Source of the DNA: Prunus persica
Taxonomy: Eukaryota > Streptophyta > Magnoliopsida > Rosales > Rosaceae
Length of the DNA stretch: 64,000 nucleotides
Direction: 5' to 3'
Assembly (NCBI RefSeq): GCF_000346465.2
Contig: NC_034012.1
Location: 21,797,169-21,861,168 of the forward strand
This document shows positions 15,201-24,758 of the stretch, piece by piece. Every line of letters starts with the position of its first letter. Positions within the stretch are counted from its first letter, which is position 1. The notes beneath the pieces were generated by a model. It was not told the origin of the DNA and ran no database searches. It saw nothing but the letters and a program-made list of their open reading frames with translations. Made by a program: the position numbers and the translations under genes.

Positions 15201-16514
15201 AATTGAATCTAAGACCTCGGGTGCAGGGGTAAATGCTCTTAACCACTTGAGCTGCAAGCCCCTTGCTTTCTCCTTTTCTTCTCTACCTTCTCTATATCCC
15301 ACCGATCCCACTTTCAACTTTGTCTCATCTACTTTTTTTAATTAACTCTTATTTTAGCAACTAAAAGTTCTCCGAGTTGTATCTAATTTTGTGCACAAGT
15401 TTATAAATAAGGCTTATTATCACAAAACGTCCCTAAGATTTACAAAACTATCAGCTTGCATCCTTAATGTTTTTTTTTTGTCATTCGTGGTCCTCAAGGT
15501 TAGTATGCATAATCACAAATGGTCCCTGCCGTTAGGTTCCGTCAAAAACTCCGTTAGTTTGCTGACGTGGCATATATGTATATCACAAAACATTATTGAG
15601 GTTCACACACCTATTACAAATGGTTCTTATGAAATTTTTTAATTTTTTAAATTTAAAATTCATAACACTTTTGTTTTCTTTTTAAAATTTTATGAATTAT
15701 AATTATTTTAAAATATATATTAAATTTTAAATACATGTGGCACTATATTATTGTAGATGTTGGCTCCATATATATGCCACATCAACAAACTAATGAAGTT
15801 TTTAAAAAATAATTTAAAATTCATAAAATTTAAAAATGAAAAAAGCTAAAGGTTTAGGGTTCATAAATGGTCCTCAAGATTAAAATCCTTCTATAAATGA
15901 TTTTTTAATTTTTAAATAATTTTAAAAAGAAAACCAAAATTTTATGAATTTTAAATTAAAAAATAAAAAAAATTCATAGGGACCATTTGTGATAAGTGTG
16001 TGAACCTCAGGGATGTTTTGTGATATATATGTATGCCACGTCAGCAAACTAACAGAGTTTTTGACAGAACCTAACGGCAAGGACCATTTGTGATTGCACA
16101 TACTAACCTTGAGGACCATAAATGACACAAAAAACCATTAAGGATGCAATTTGCTAGTTTCATAAACCTTAGGGACGTTTTGTGATAATAAGCCTATAAA
16201 TAATGCAAGATGAGAACTTATTTTCTTAGATTATAGACATTCTTGTCCTTCAGGTACTGGTTAATTTATCTTGAATTTTGTGTGCACAAATTCAGGTTCA
16301 CGTCAGTGCTTCAGAGTCCCTTCTTGTGATCATCAAGCTGTACCAAAAGCTCCGACCAATACGTTTTATAGATGTACAATTTAAGGATGAGCTTGTTCAT
16401 CTGTACGAGGTAGAGAAGAACGGTGAAGCGAAGTCCTTGTTGAAAAAATGTATTGACACGCTTGAAAACTTAAAACAAGAGAGTGTTCAAGATGACTCAA
16501 TGTGTATGTCATAA
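300..16514 (+). CDS. ECM29: Proteasome adaptor/scaffold protein ECM29, C-terminal ~1465 aa (5' end outside window)
   Basis: HEAT-repeat protein of the ECM29 family, which binds the 26S proteasome and tethers or stabilises it. Exons from GT/AG sites and reading phase: 300-387, 502-580, 726-834, 2120-2179, 2337-2455, 4899-5280, 5368-5552, 5669-5741, 6496-6646, 6750-6919, 7046-7393, 7658-7825, 7942-8235, 8462-8638, 9374-9637, 9935-10033, 10123-10307, 10861-11196, 11999-12152, 12245-12355, 12458-12625, 13168-13294, 14010-14168, 14254-14366, 14438-14497, 16296-16514. They sum to 4398 nt, an exact multiple of three, with no internal stop seen. The translation starts SKIDQLKLMGPVILSGIL and ends in DSMCMS before TAA at 16512-16514. 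Family members have about 1800 residues, so roughly 350 N-terminal residues lie upstream; bases 1-2 followed by GTAAGC look like the end of an earlier exon. Introns are AT-rich and carry several transposon insertions, but splice sites look intact, so the gene is probably functional. Confidence 0.93.
1320..1770 (+). pseudogene. LINE (L1-type) ORF2 3'-end relic inside an ECM29 intron
   Basis: This part of the third intron in the window translates, in broken frames, to residues like the tail of plant LINE ORF2 proteins: a LWHKVIK-like stretch near 1350, then WNPWKDISQGYRSFQNIWK and a VVGRGLKVRLCDEIWIGENS segment (1470-1590), the usual G-x-G-x-x-I-R-F-W-x-D-x-W region, then SWDFCFWRNL (about 1690-1720). 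Frame changes and a short duplicated GTTGGGATGC block (1397-1460) show decay. Only the C-terminal part is present, as expected of a 5'-truncated insertion. I see no clear poly(A) tail or TSD. Confidence 0.65.
2456..4898. other. Long ECM29 intron without recognisable genes
   Basis: A 2.4-kb intron between a GT donor at 2456 and an AG acceptor at 4897-4898. Short ORFs here have no recognisable domain. It contains a pair of loosely similar ~60-bp blocks at about 3020-3080 and 3090-3150 and a clear tandem duplication further down, listed separately. Confidence 0.7.
4144..4481. repeat. Tandem duplication, period 167-168 bp, two copies
   Basis: The block starting ACTATTTCCTGCATTTTTT at 4144 recurs at 4311 and runs to the shared end TGAACAAAAATGTCTTGTAC. 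The copies differ by very few bases (for example one extra T in a T-run, GCGTTTG versus GCCTTTG), so the duplication is recent. It lies wholly inside an ECM29 intron. Confidence 0.9.
7835..7907. repeat. Microsatellite (TCTG)n grading into (TC)n
   Basis: An imperfect TCTG/TCTC repeat begins just after the splice donor at 7826 and passes into a pure CT run near 7870-7895. Intronic and non-coding. Confidence 0.85.
9038..9061. repeat. 24-nt poly(A) run in an ECM29 intron
   Basis: An uninterrupted run of 24 A follows TTTTCAG. It could be the tail of an old retroposed insertion or simple slippage; no retroelement body was identified upstream. Confidence 0.8.
15137..15262 (-). mobile_element. tRNA-derived SINE (minus strand) in the last ECM29 intron
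   Basis: On the minus strand the sequence carries an A-box-like GCTCAAGTGGTTAAGAGC and, about 40 nt on, a B-box-like AGATTCAATTTC, then a pyrimidine/purine tail seen on the plus strand as a T-rich stretch at 15144-15170. The same head sequence occurs on the plus strand at 36350, so this is a dispersed family. TSD not resolved. Confidence 0.65.
15411..16194. mobile_element. Non-autonomous Mutator-like element (long-TIR MITE), 784 bp
   Basis: The left end GGCTTATTATCACAAAACG is mirrored by CGTTTTGTGATAATAAGCC at the right end, and the inverted similarity continues inwards for roughly 230 bp per arm (15411-15640 and 15965-16194). The centre is very AT-rich. A perfect 9-bp TSD, TATAAATAA, flanks it at 15402-15410 and 16195-16203, which is the Mutator signature. 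No transposase ORF is inside. It lies in the last ECM29 intron, 90 bp upstream of the final acceptor, and could form a long hairpin in the pre-mRNA. Confidence 0.92.
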
Positions 16515-17088
16515 AATTTCAGAGCAACAATAGCCGATCCATGGTTGTGGCTGCATATTTTTATAGTGAGTGGATTAGGAGAAATGAAAGTTAAGTCCAA
16601 TGTATAAATTTTTATCAAAACAAGGGATATTGCATTCAACTCTGGAGAATGAGTTGATATTCCTTCTATGTTGCATTCCCGATTTATGCGGTAATCGTTT
16701 CAGAGTTAAACAATTTATCTTGTACAAATGCTCTTTTATGCAGGCTTTTATTTGTTTGACTGGTTGTAACCGAAAAATATATATATATTTCGGTATGGCC
16801 AAAAACAACCATGTCGAATAAAGATTATTAAAGGGAACTGATTTTCTCCCTTCTTTTTTGTTCCACTTGCACTCCTTTACATGTTATAGTAAAAAGTATT
16901 TAAAAAAAACCAAAAAGAAGTACTAAAAAAACAAAAGAAAGTGTAAGTGGATAAAATGGGAGTGAGAAAATCAGCACCCATATTAAAATGCCTTAAAGTT
17001 TCAACAACCATATTTTTTTTAGGACAAATGATTCTTCCAGAGATGCACGGGCTTTAAGAAACTACAGAAATAAAATAAGAACTACCAT
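16515..17088 (+). other. ECM29 3' UTR and downstream flank
   Basis: Non-coding sequence after the ECM29 stop. It includes an AATAAA at 16817-16822, about 300 nt past the stop, followed by AT-rich DNA. No other gene is visible. Confidence 0.6.
16817..16822 (+). promoter_or_regulatory. Candidate poly(A) signal of ECM29
   Basis: AATAAA, the first canonical hexamer found after the stop at 16514, in an AT-rich 3' UTR-like context. Confidence 0.5.
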
Positions 17089-17124
17089 TAGATTATGAGA
17101 GATTTGTTTTCAGCCAAAGAAAAT

Positions 17125-17337
17125 TGGGAGACTTTAGAAAAGGCCAAAGGAAGGAGAAATTTTTTAAAAGAAGCCAAAATGGACAAAATTGCCCTTATTT
17201 ATTTTTGGATTTCCTAAAGAATCCTTTACATTTGCATGTATTTGATTTGAAAGTTGAGAGGTTTTTCTGTCTTTTTTTAAAAAGCTTTGGCTTTTTTTAA
17301 AAGTGGAAATTTTTTTATGGCTAAAACCTAAATTTAC
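17125..17337 (+). mobile_element. 213-bp Mutator-type MITE, copy A
   Basis: Begins TGGGAGACTTTAGAAAAGGC and ends AAACCTAAATTTAC. Flanked by AAAGAAAAT (17116-17124) and TAAGAAAAT (17338-17346), a 9-bp TSD with one mismatch. Copy B at 20655-20867 has exactly the same length and the same ends. No coding capacity. Confidence 0.8.
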
Positions 17338-17829
17338 TAAGAAAATTTTAGCTTTTGTAAAAGACCACAAACAAAATAAAAAAGACACGAAAACTTTTCA
17401 TCTTTAGGCCATCTCTAACTCAAGGACCTAAACTCAAAGTATTCCAAAATATTGCCCCAAACCTCTCCCAACCCGATAAAATGAATGGGCCAAAATTGGG
17501 GAAAACCCATATTTGGACCCAAATACCAGATTATTTATTGCCTAGACCCAAATTCTTTCGTGGAGCCCACCTTCATATCAAATAGCCCCCATGTGCAAAG
17601 ATTCCTCCGTGGGCCCCACCTTTTTCGCTGCTGCTTTTTTGTCTCCACATGCGCCACGTAGTGGCGAAGCCAGGATTTCATGTGTCTGGAGGCCTCTCAC
17701 AAAATATAAATAATAAAAACTTCAAAGTCACAAGACATCAAAAATCATATTGTCTATTCATTACAATCATAATTGTCCTCGACGAGTTTTCATATTTTGA
17801 AATCATTGCATAACAACCTCCTCATCTAT

Positions 17830-19982
17830 ACTATTAAAAATATCCTTCTCAATGTATGCAACCAAGCAATCATTCATCCACAAATCCCCCATTCAATTGC
17901 GTAACCGATTCTTCACAATATTCATGGTAGAAAACACTCGCTCTACACTTGCGGTCGCAACAAATAGGATTAATGCTAGTGTCAGAAGCAAGTACACTAA
18001 AGGGTAGATCTAATCCTTTTTTTGTCTCAACCATCTTTTGTGCAAGATCAGTAATTCCTTTCAATTCTGTAAATTTATTGTTAGAGCTCACGTCCCAAAT
18101 GTAATTCTCAAGTAATTTGATGTCATGCTCAGAAAAATCACTTGGATAAAATTGGGCAAGTCGCATCAACTTTGCTTTATCAAAAGCAGAGAATGAATTA
18201 CTTGGACTTAAGCATGCCATACAAAGTAATTCAGTATTCTTCTCATTGAACCGGTCATTTAACTCTCGAAGCTGAATATCAATGACATTAACGACTAAAT
18301 CAACACAATAATAATGTAAGTTTGTGATGGGCTAAGCTTTACGTTTTGGTCTCCCTCCACTGGAAAAAATATCATCCATTTTAGGAATTTCAATATGATA
18401 CTTGCCATAAAAGAAAGAAACTTGATCAAGTAAACAATCCTAACCATTATCTCTCATACTTTGCAATCTTCCTTTACATATTTTGACCAAGTCCATGGCA
18501 TTCACAATATCTTGATCTTTTTTTTGTAATGCCTAAGACAAGTCGTTTGTGATTCCCAAAATTCTTTTCATCAAGAGTAGATCAAAAATGAAGCTGAATG
18601 ATTGCATAAAAGTCAATAGAAACGTTGCTTCAAATTTTTGTTCGTAACCTGATCCATCTGTTCTTACAATCTTAAGCACATCTATCACAGACGGGGAACA
18701 TGTTTTCCAAACTGATTACATAATTATAATGAGAGCTCCATCGTGTATCACTGGACCACTTAAGATTAGTTTATTGATTCAGGCCTTACCCACTTAAGAG
18801 CTCATTATTATTGAGTGCTTCAAAAATTGCATGAGCATGCTTTTCTCTCAGCATATCACGGCGCTTAGCGGATGTACCCACAACATTCACTACATTAGAA
18901 ACCATAGTAAATCATTCTGCAATTTTTGAATGTTTCTTTGCCACTGCTACTAGAGCTAGCTGAAGTTGATGAGCAAAACAATAGACATAAAAAACAGAGT
19001 CATTCTCATTTAGAATGAGTGTTTTAAGACCACTAAACTCACCTCTCATATTACTTGCGCTATCATAACATTGCCCTCGCAATCTAGAGATGCTTAATCC
19101 ATGTCTCGAGAAATCATCAACGACTAACTTGAGTGAGGAAGATTTAGTATCTGTAATATGCACAATACCTACAAAATGTTCAATTACCTGACCTTGATCC
19201 ACATAACATAGCACAATTGCCATCTTCTCCTTTGAAGACATGTCACATGATTTATCAACAAGAATGGCAAATAATGAATCACCAATATCCCTGATGATTG
19301 TATTGATAATTTCAGTTGAAATAGCACTTGAAATGTCCTTCTGGATATCAAGTGATGTCAACTTCATATTTTCAGGAGCATTTTTTAGCTTGACAGCTTT
19401 TATATCATCATTAAAACGACATAGCCATCGTAAAAATGCAAGAAAATTCTCTTGATTGGTTGAATTTTCATATTCATCATGCCCAGGAAATGGAAGCCCT
19501 TGTTGTAAAAGTATCCTACTAACACCAACTGATGCACCTAAACAAGTTCGATAATCAATTCGATCTTGGTTTGAGTGTTTTGAGAGAATTGTTTCAATAT
19601 GCTGCTTTTGGTTTAATAAGACCTCACAACTTCTCCAAGCTTTATTATGGGCATTATTCGGTCCTTCAACATGAATTTGTAGTCTATCTTTTTTCTTCCA
19701 ATTCGAAAATCCAACACCAACAAAATATTCACCACCAGACTGCTCTCCAATATCAGGTTTAAAGAGATAACAACATAGACAAAAGGCCGCATCTTTGTCT
19801 ATGTTGTACTCTGACCAAGTAGGAAACTCACTAAGCCAACCAGGATTAAATCGTCTTTGTTTTGGTCCAAAATTTTTGTAAGGAAAATTATGCCCTCGAG
19901 GTTGAGAAGGACCTTTTTGGAGATAAGCTCTTCGAACTTGGTCTCGAACGTTTAGATGGTAACTCAATATTTGATTACGCAA
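17830..19982 (-). pseudogene. hAT transposase pseudogene (TTF-type zinc finger, DUF4371, hAT C-terminal dimerisation)
   Basis: Read right to left. The longest open part, 19982-18912 (356 aa), has a TTF-type zinc-finger region around AAFCLCCYLFKPD and then a DUF4371-like RNase H fold with LVDKSCDMSSKEKMAIVLCYVD and CYDSASNMRGEFSG; both resemble plant zinc finger MYM-type/TTF hAT proteins. The middle (about 18900-18230) has stops in the expected frame. The C-terminal piece (18220-17830) ends in the hAT dimerisation signature ATASVERVFSTMNIVKNRLR, but reaching it needs a frame change near 17980 and it contains a stop. Not able to make a full transposase. Confidence 0.85.
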
Positions 19983-20654
19983 TCCGGGATTAGCTGGCGA
20001 TTTTCTAAGTTAACTTCCATAGTTTGGTTTGAACTACTTTCATTTTACTTTTGACTCTTTGCAGGTGACGACTCCACTAACTTAGACTTTGATTTTATTT
20101 TGAAAAATCTTTCCATAACTGAAACACTATATGAACTAAATTTAAATTGAAACAATTATGAACATCTTCTCAAACTTATAAACCAAAGCAAATTGAGCAT
20201 TCAATTCAAAGCAATATATTAATCAAACCAATATAGAATCATATATATAGAAATTTATAAATTAAAATTAAAACTTCACCAACACAAGTTCACAATTGCA
20301 TTAAAGGGATAAACAATTACATACTAAGCAAGAAAAATTACAAGGGATAGACAAATACATACTTGGAGTTGAATAACGATTTACCAAATATCTCCGAAGC
20401 CTTTTCCCTTTGGTAATCTACACATAAATTGAAAGACCCATTAAAATAAATAAAAATTAAAAAAAAAAACTTGATAATATAATTAGAATTTGAGAAGAAA
20501 AAAAAACTCACGAGTAATTAGCTGGTATGGTCGTGTTTCTGACTTAAGAAAAGAGAAAAAGGTTTAGGTTTATTGATTTATACAAGAAGGCAATATATAA
20601 TAATAATAATAATTCTAATCTTTTTAGGAATGGGTAGTGTATGATTTTAGGATA

Positions 20655-20867
20655 TGGGAGACTTTGGAAAAGCCCAAAGGAGAGAGAAAATTTTTAAAAG
20701 AAGCAAAAATTGACAAAATTGCCCTTATTTATTTTTTGATTTCCTAAGAAATCCTTTACATTTGCATGTCTTTGGTTTGAAAGTTGAGAGGTTATTCTGT
20801 CTTTTTTGAAAAAGCTTTGGCTTTTTCCAAAAGTGAAAGTTTTTTTATGGGTAAAACCTAAATTTAC
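20655..20867 (+). mobile_element. 213-bp Mutator-type MITE, copy B, inside the hAT element
   Basis: Same ends and exact length as copy A, with scattered substitutions. Perfect 9-bp TSD TTTAGGATA at 20646-20654 and 20868-20876. It sits in the 5' region of the hAT transposase pseudogene and so is younger than that insertion. Confidence 0.88.
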
Positions 20868-21382
20868 TTTAGGATAATTTGGCTAGTGAATAGGGCCCAC
20901 GTTGAAATCTACTTTTGGCTGAAATCTATTTGGCTGCTGGACCACGCCACAATGACCTAACTTCTTTGGCTGAAATCTATTTTGCTGCTGCTGGATCACG
21001 CCACTATGGCCTACTTCTTTGGCTGAAATCTTCTTTGGCCCATATGGCTTCTAAATATGTAGCCAGACGCCTCCATACTACTACTACTTTTTTATATAAT
21101 AAAATTGCAGTGGGGGCCAGTGACTACACTGGTCCTCATGTGTCTCCGCCACTGGTGCCACGTGTCGATGCCCTATGGACATTTGAAATTATTGATGTTT
21201 GTTTGTTTTTTTATTTTTTATTTTTTATATATACATATAACTTAAAGCAACGATGGGGATTCAATCTAAGCTATTTTAACGATAAAAAAAAATATCCAAC
21301 GGCTAAAATTTAAATCCAACGGTCAAAATAATATTTTAAATTAATCTAGATCAGACCCAACCCTAAAACTCACTCCAAACTC

Positions 21383-21390
21383 TATAAATA
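21383..21390 (+). promoter_or_regulatory. TATA box of the Harbinger ORF1
   Basis: TATAAATA about 108 bp upstream of the ATG at 21491, followed by a pyrimidine-rich leader. Position and sequence fit a plant core promoter. Confidence 0.55.
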
Positions 21391-21490
21391 CCCATCCATT
21401 TCTCAAATAATCGACCAAAAATATTTTATCTATTTCTCAATTTATTTTTCCTTTGTCAATCTCATCAATCTCCTTTCATTCTTGTTTAAG

Positions 21491-22488
21491 ATGTCCACAA
21501 AATCTCAAAGAGGTGTGAATTGGAGGCCCGAAGAAGATGAGGCATTGTGCAAAGGGTGGGTTTCTGTCAGTGAAGATGGGGCTATTGGCACTAATCAAGC
21601 AAGCGACACATTTTGGAAGCGTGTATATCAAAAGTTTTTGGAAAATGATCCAGGCATTAGTGGACCTGAGCGACGAACATATCAAGCCATTGCTTCTCGT
21701 TCAAGACTATCAACCAACAGTGTTCTCTTTGGAAGGCATGCTTGACTAAGGCCAATACAAACCCACGAAGAGGCTCAAATTTACATGATGCGGTAAGTAA
21801 CCATTCTTATTAAAGCTTTAAATTTATATTTGTAATTTTATTCAACTCCAAACTTGAATTTATTTTTTCATGCGTAGGACGTGTATGCGAAAATAATATT
21901 TCTTAATGATAATAAGCCTCCAAATAAGCCTTTCAAGTTGTACCATGCTTGGGAAATCTTAAAAGATTGCCCAAAGTGGAACGATATAAATGAGCCTCCC
22001 ACACAACATTCTTCTGGAGTTAGTGCAAATATGGTGAATTTGGATAACGATGCAGACAAAATCACCATGCCTAGTCCAAGGCCTGAGGGGCGAGATAAAC
22101 AAAAGGCTACAAAAAAAAAAAAAAAAAAAGGGGGGGGGGGGGGAAGATGGCTGACCCTTCTCAACAAAAAAGGGATAAGTACTTGGAAACATTGGTGGAG
22201 CAAGGTATTGCTTTCGAGGAGGATAGGAGACGAAAGCTCAACATATTGGACAAGTTTGTTCAAGATCAAGCTGATGCTTATGCGTATCAGAAGCAACAAG
22301 ATAAGGAAGCCCAAGAACAAAACATAATGTCCATGGACGTGTCCAAATTTACTCCAAGAAAGAAGAAGTATTGGGAGGATAAACAAGATGAAATTATGCA
22401 AGAACATGCAGGGGGTCAACAGTCTACCGTTAATCCTGAAGACAACTCAGGGGACTATTATCCAAGCCCCCACGATGGTGGTTATTAG
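21491..22488 (+). pseudogene. Harbinger ORF1-like protein (Myb/SANT-like plus NAM-associated C-terminal domain), frameshifted
   Basis: Starts MSTKSQRGVNWRPEEDEALC, a Myb/SANT-like (trihelix-type) DNA-binding start, and continues through FWKRVYQKFLEN and ERRTYQAIASR. A frameshift near 21705-21715 moves the expected continuation (SLWKACLTKA) into another frame. Exon 1 would end near a GT at 21792 and exon 2 begin near 21878 with DVYAKIIFLND, followed by AWEILKDCPKWND, typical of the NAM-associated domain in proteins often auto-named glutathione S-transferase T3-like. An A19-G14 homopolymer at 22111-22143 breaks the frame again; beyond it the last 113 codons (EEDRRRKLNILDKFVQDQAD onward) are open to TAG. 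In Harbinger elements ORF1 is the accessory DNA-binding protein; the DDE transposase is absent. Confidence 0.8.
22111..22143. repeat. Homopolymer junction A19-G14
   Basis: Nineteen A followed directly by fourteen G inside the ORF1 pseudogene. Lysine codons lie before it and a distinct frame after it. May be real slippage or a sequencing or assembly artefact. Confidence 0.9.
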
Positions 22489-23026
22489 TTTATTCCTATT
22501 GGGTTTCATGTATGGTGAATTTGAAGTATTGTGTGTTTTCTTTTAGAATTATGTTGTGTGTTTTCTTTTGAAATAAAATTTTATTTGTGGAATTTTATAT
22601 ATTTTTTAGGTCAAATTGTTCAAAAATTTTAATTATGAAGTTATTTAAAAAGATTGAATGAAGAAAAGTTATCCATAAAAAAAAGAAATTAGACTTAAAC
22701 CATTCTTAAACAATTTAATAAAGTTGCGGACTTAAAATTTGAGTCCGGAGGGTTAGGAGAAAAAACAATTTGAGTCCGGACAAAACCCAAATAGTCACTT
22801 TTTGGAGGTGGGAAATTTGAGTTTAGCCCCTCATGTGTTGGAGAAGGCCTTAGAACTAAAGACATGCAGGTCCCTTCAACTAAAAAGCCAAAAGACAGCA
22901 TGTGAAGGAATCTCTGCTAGCACAAAAGCCACTCTACCATCAGCTAAGCCATGCAAAGAAATGCCATCAAACAAGCCATGCAACCAAGTGCCTTGTCCGT
23001 TTATTGTACATGTGAAACCTTTTGTC

Positions 23027-23219
23027 TATTTAAAGCCATGTGAAGTCATGTGAAGTGTAAAGTTGTATAGGAGAGAGTGTGTGTGCAGAGAAGAAAAGAT
23101 ATCTCTTCAGCAGAAAGAATAGAGTCGGTAGACTCATGTATATAGCTTGCAGCTCTGAACAAGAGAAGTACACCAGAGAAGAAAAAATCTCAGTACTTCC
23201 TCCTTTAGTTTCCAATAAA
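23027..23219 (+). promoter_or_regulatory. Viral core promoter and poly(A) signal
   Basis: TATTTAAA at 23027-23034 followed by AATAAA at 23214-23219. In caulimovirids the poly(A) signal lies a short way downstream of the transcription start, giving a terminally redundant genomic RNA; the spacing here fits. Confidence 0.6.
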
Positions 23220-23653
23220 ACTCCCTTTGTTCATATACATTCTCTTGTTCTCCATATACTTCAAGCATTGTTAAATACCACCAACAATAGATTAATATCC
23301 AGTGCATAGCAATTCCAGCAACAACAATTAAGTAAGTCTTTTTTCTCTTTTATTTCTGGTTTTCTTAGAAGACTTCTTATCCAAAACAGGGAAACACTTC
23401 TATAATTATGTTGTTATCTTACTAAACTGACGAACAATACTTTGTTTGAGCACTTGGTCATTTTTGATATTTTCCATAACAATAATTGGATGTTTGTCAG
23501 GAAACCTCTAAGTTCAAAGGACCTCTGAGTTCTGCTCCATAGCCCTTTAAGTTGGCGTTTTTGCAGTTCCATGTTCTAGTTCCATGTTCTAGGCATGATG
23601 TCTGGTTGTTATTTTGGCTTTTAGAAACCTTGACCGAGGCCTCACTTCAAAAA

Positions 23654-23665
23654 TGGTATCAGAGC
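23654..23665 (+). other. Primer-binding site for initiator tRNA-Met
   Basis: TGGTATCAGAGC, the classic plant reverse-transcription primer site complementary to the 3' end of initiator tRNA-Met. It lies about 620 bp downstream of the viral TATA box. Confidence 0.85.
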
Positions 23666-23829
23666 TTTAGTTTAGCACCTTAATAATATGATGTAAAGTA
23701 CCTTGAGGACAGAAGTCAATAAACACCAACGTTTTATAACCTATTAAAATTTTGTTAATTACCAGAATTACCAATTAAGAATAGTAAACCCTTTGCATGT
23801 TTGGCCCTTGGTGAACACCTATTAGAATA

Positions 23830-24758
23830 AAAGAAAGGTTTCAAGAATTAAAGAAACAGAAAGCAGAATTCCAAATAGAAATTAGAAATCTAGAAGAACT
23901 GATAAGATCACCAGAAGCAGATAATTATCCTAGAAGAAAATTAGAAGTACAAAATAGCATAACAAGAAATCAGTATCATTTAGAAATTTGTAAGGAATCC
24001 ATAGAAACATTTCAAGAGCATCTAGGCATCTTAAAAGAAAAAGGTAGACTTAGCTAAATTTTAATTATATGACAGAATACCTTAATTTAGAAATCAGTGA
24101 ACAACAAAAGAAAAAATTAACTTTGGATAATAATATATTAGTTTGTTATTTTTCACAAAAATAACACAAACATCTTTTACATAGCAGTAAAAATACCTTA
24201 GAAAATAGTATTATTGACCTTTTAATTAGTGAAGCAGAAAGTGTAAAATTTGAACATAACAAAAATAATAGGATAATTCAACAGGTACTAGAATATTTTC
24301 AGAAAAATTCCTTAAAAATAATTAGACAAAACTTAGACTATATAACATCCCAATTAGAAGTTAATAATCGGAATATCCAAAGATTTCCTAGTAAGAAAGA
24401 AATCAAAGACCTCATAGATCTTATAGATAGTAAGCCAAAACAAATAGAACTCCAGTCATTAGAAATTATTGAGCAATTAAAATTAGAAGTGCAAAAAATA
24501 CAATTAGTACAAAAAACATTAACTGAACATGTAGAAAAGCTACATAGTAAAATAGATAGACTTTTAGTTTAATGACATATTCTAAAATTAATAATAAATA
24601 TATCAAAGCATTAGAAGAAGTTGGTCAACTAGATAATGAACTAGTAGGTCTTACAGACTTTACAACATTTGTAGTAAGTACTAATATTCCTATAAGACAA
24701 AATAATTTAATTATCCAATTAATTTTAAATCTAGCTGAGAAAGTAGATCGATTAGAAG
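23830..24758 (+). pseudogene. Viral ORF1, N-terminal charged/coiled-coil region, broken
   Basis: Very A-rich sequence that translates in changing frames to K/E/I/L-rich helical stretches, consistent with the poorly conserved N-terminus of a florendovirus-type polyprotein. Stops interrupt every frame; the longest open piece begins at 24572. The region ends where the ATATCG-type element is inserted at 24759. Confidence 0.55.

Larger units (their letters stand above)
17659..21154 (-). mobile_element. hAT element (TTF zinc-finger type) nested in the Harbinger element
   Basis: Termini TAGTGGCGAAGCCAGG (left) and CAGTGGCGGAGACACATG (reverse complement of right) are recognisable plant hAT ends. The 8-bp TSD is GCGCCACG (17651-17658) and GTGCCACG (21155-21162), one mismatch. 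It is 3496 bp long, carries a decayed transposase on the minus strand and was later hit by the 213-bp MITE copy B. Confidence 0.9.
17407..22849 (+). mobile_element. PIF/Harbinger-type element, split by a hAT insertion
   Basis: Left terminus GGCCATCTCTAACTCAAGG and right terminus (reverse complement) GGCCTTCTCCAACACATGAG; both arms continue to a shared CTAAACTCAAA. The 3-bp TSD TTA lies at 17404-17406 and 22850-22852. Both the GGCC-YTCTCCAAC-like end and the TTA target are typical of PIF/Harbinger. Without the hAT element and its duplicated 8 bp the element is about 1.94 kb: it holds a degenerate ORF1 (21491-22488) but no room for a DDE transposase, so it is non-autonomous. Confidence 0.85.

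Noticed and set aside
22147..22488. Independent 113-aa gene starting at the ATG after the poly(G) run
   Set aside because: Its sequence is the natural continuation of the NAM-associated domain of ORF1; the ATG is internal.
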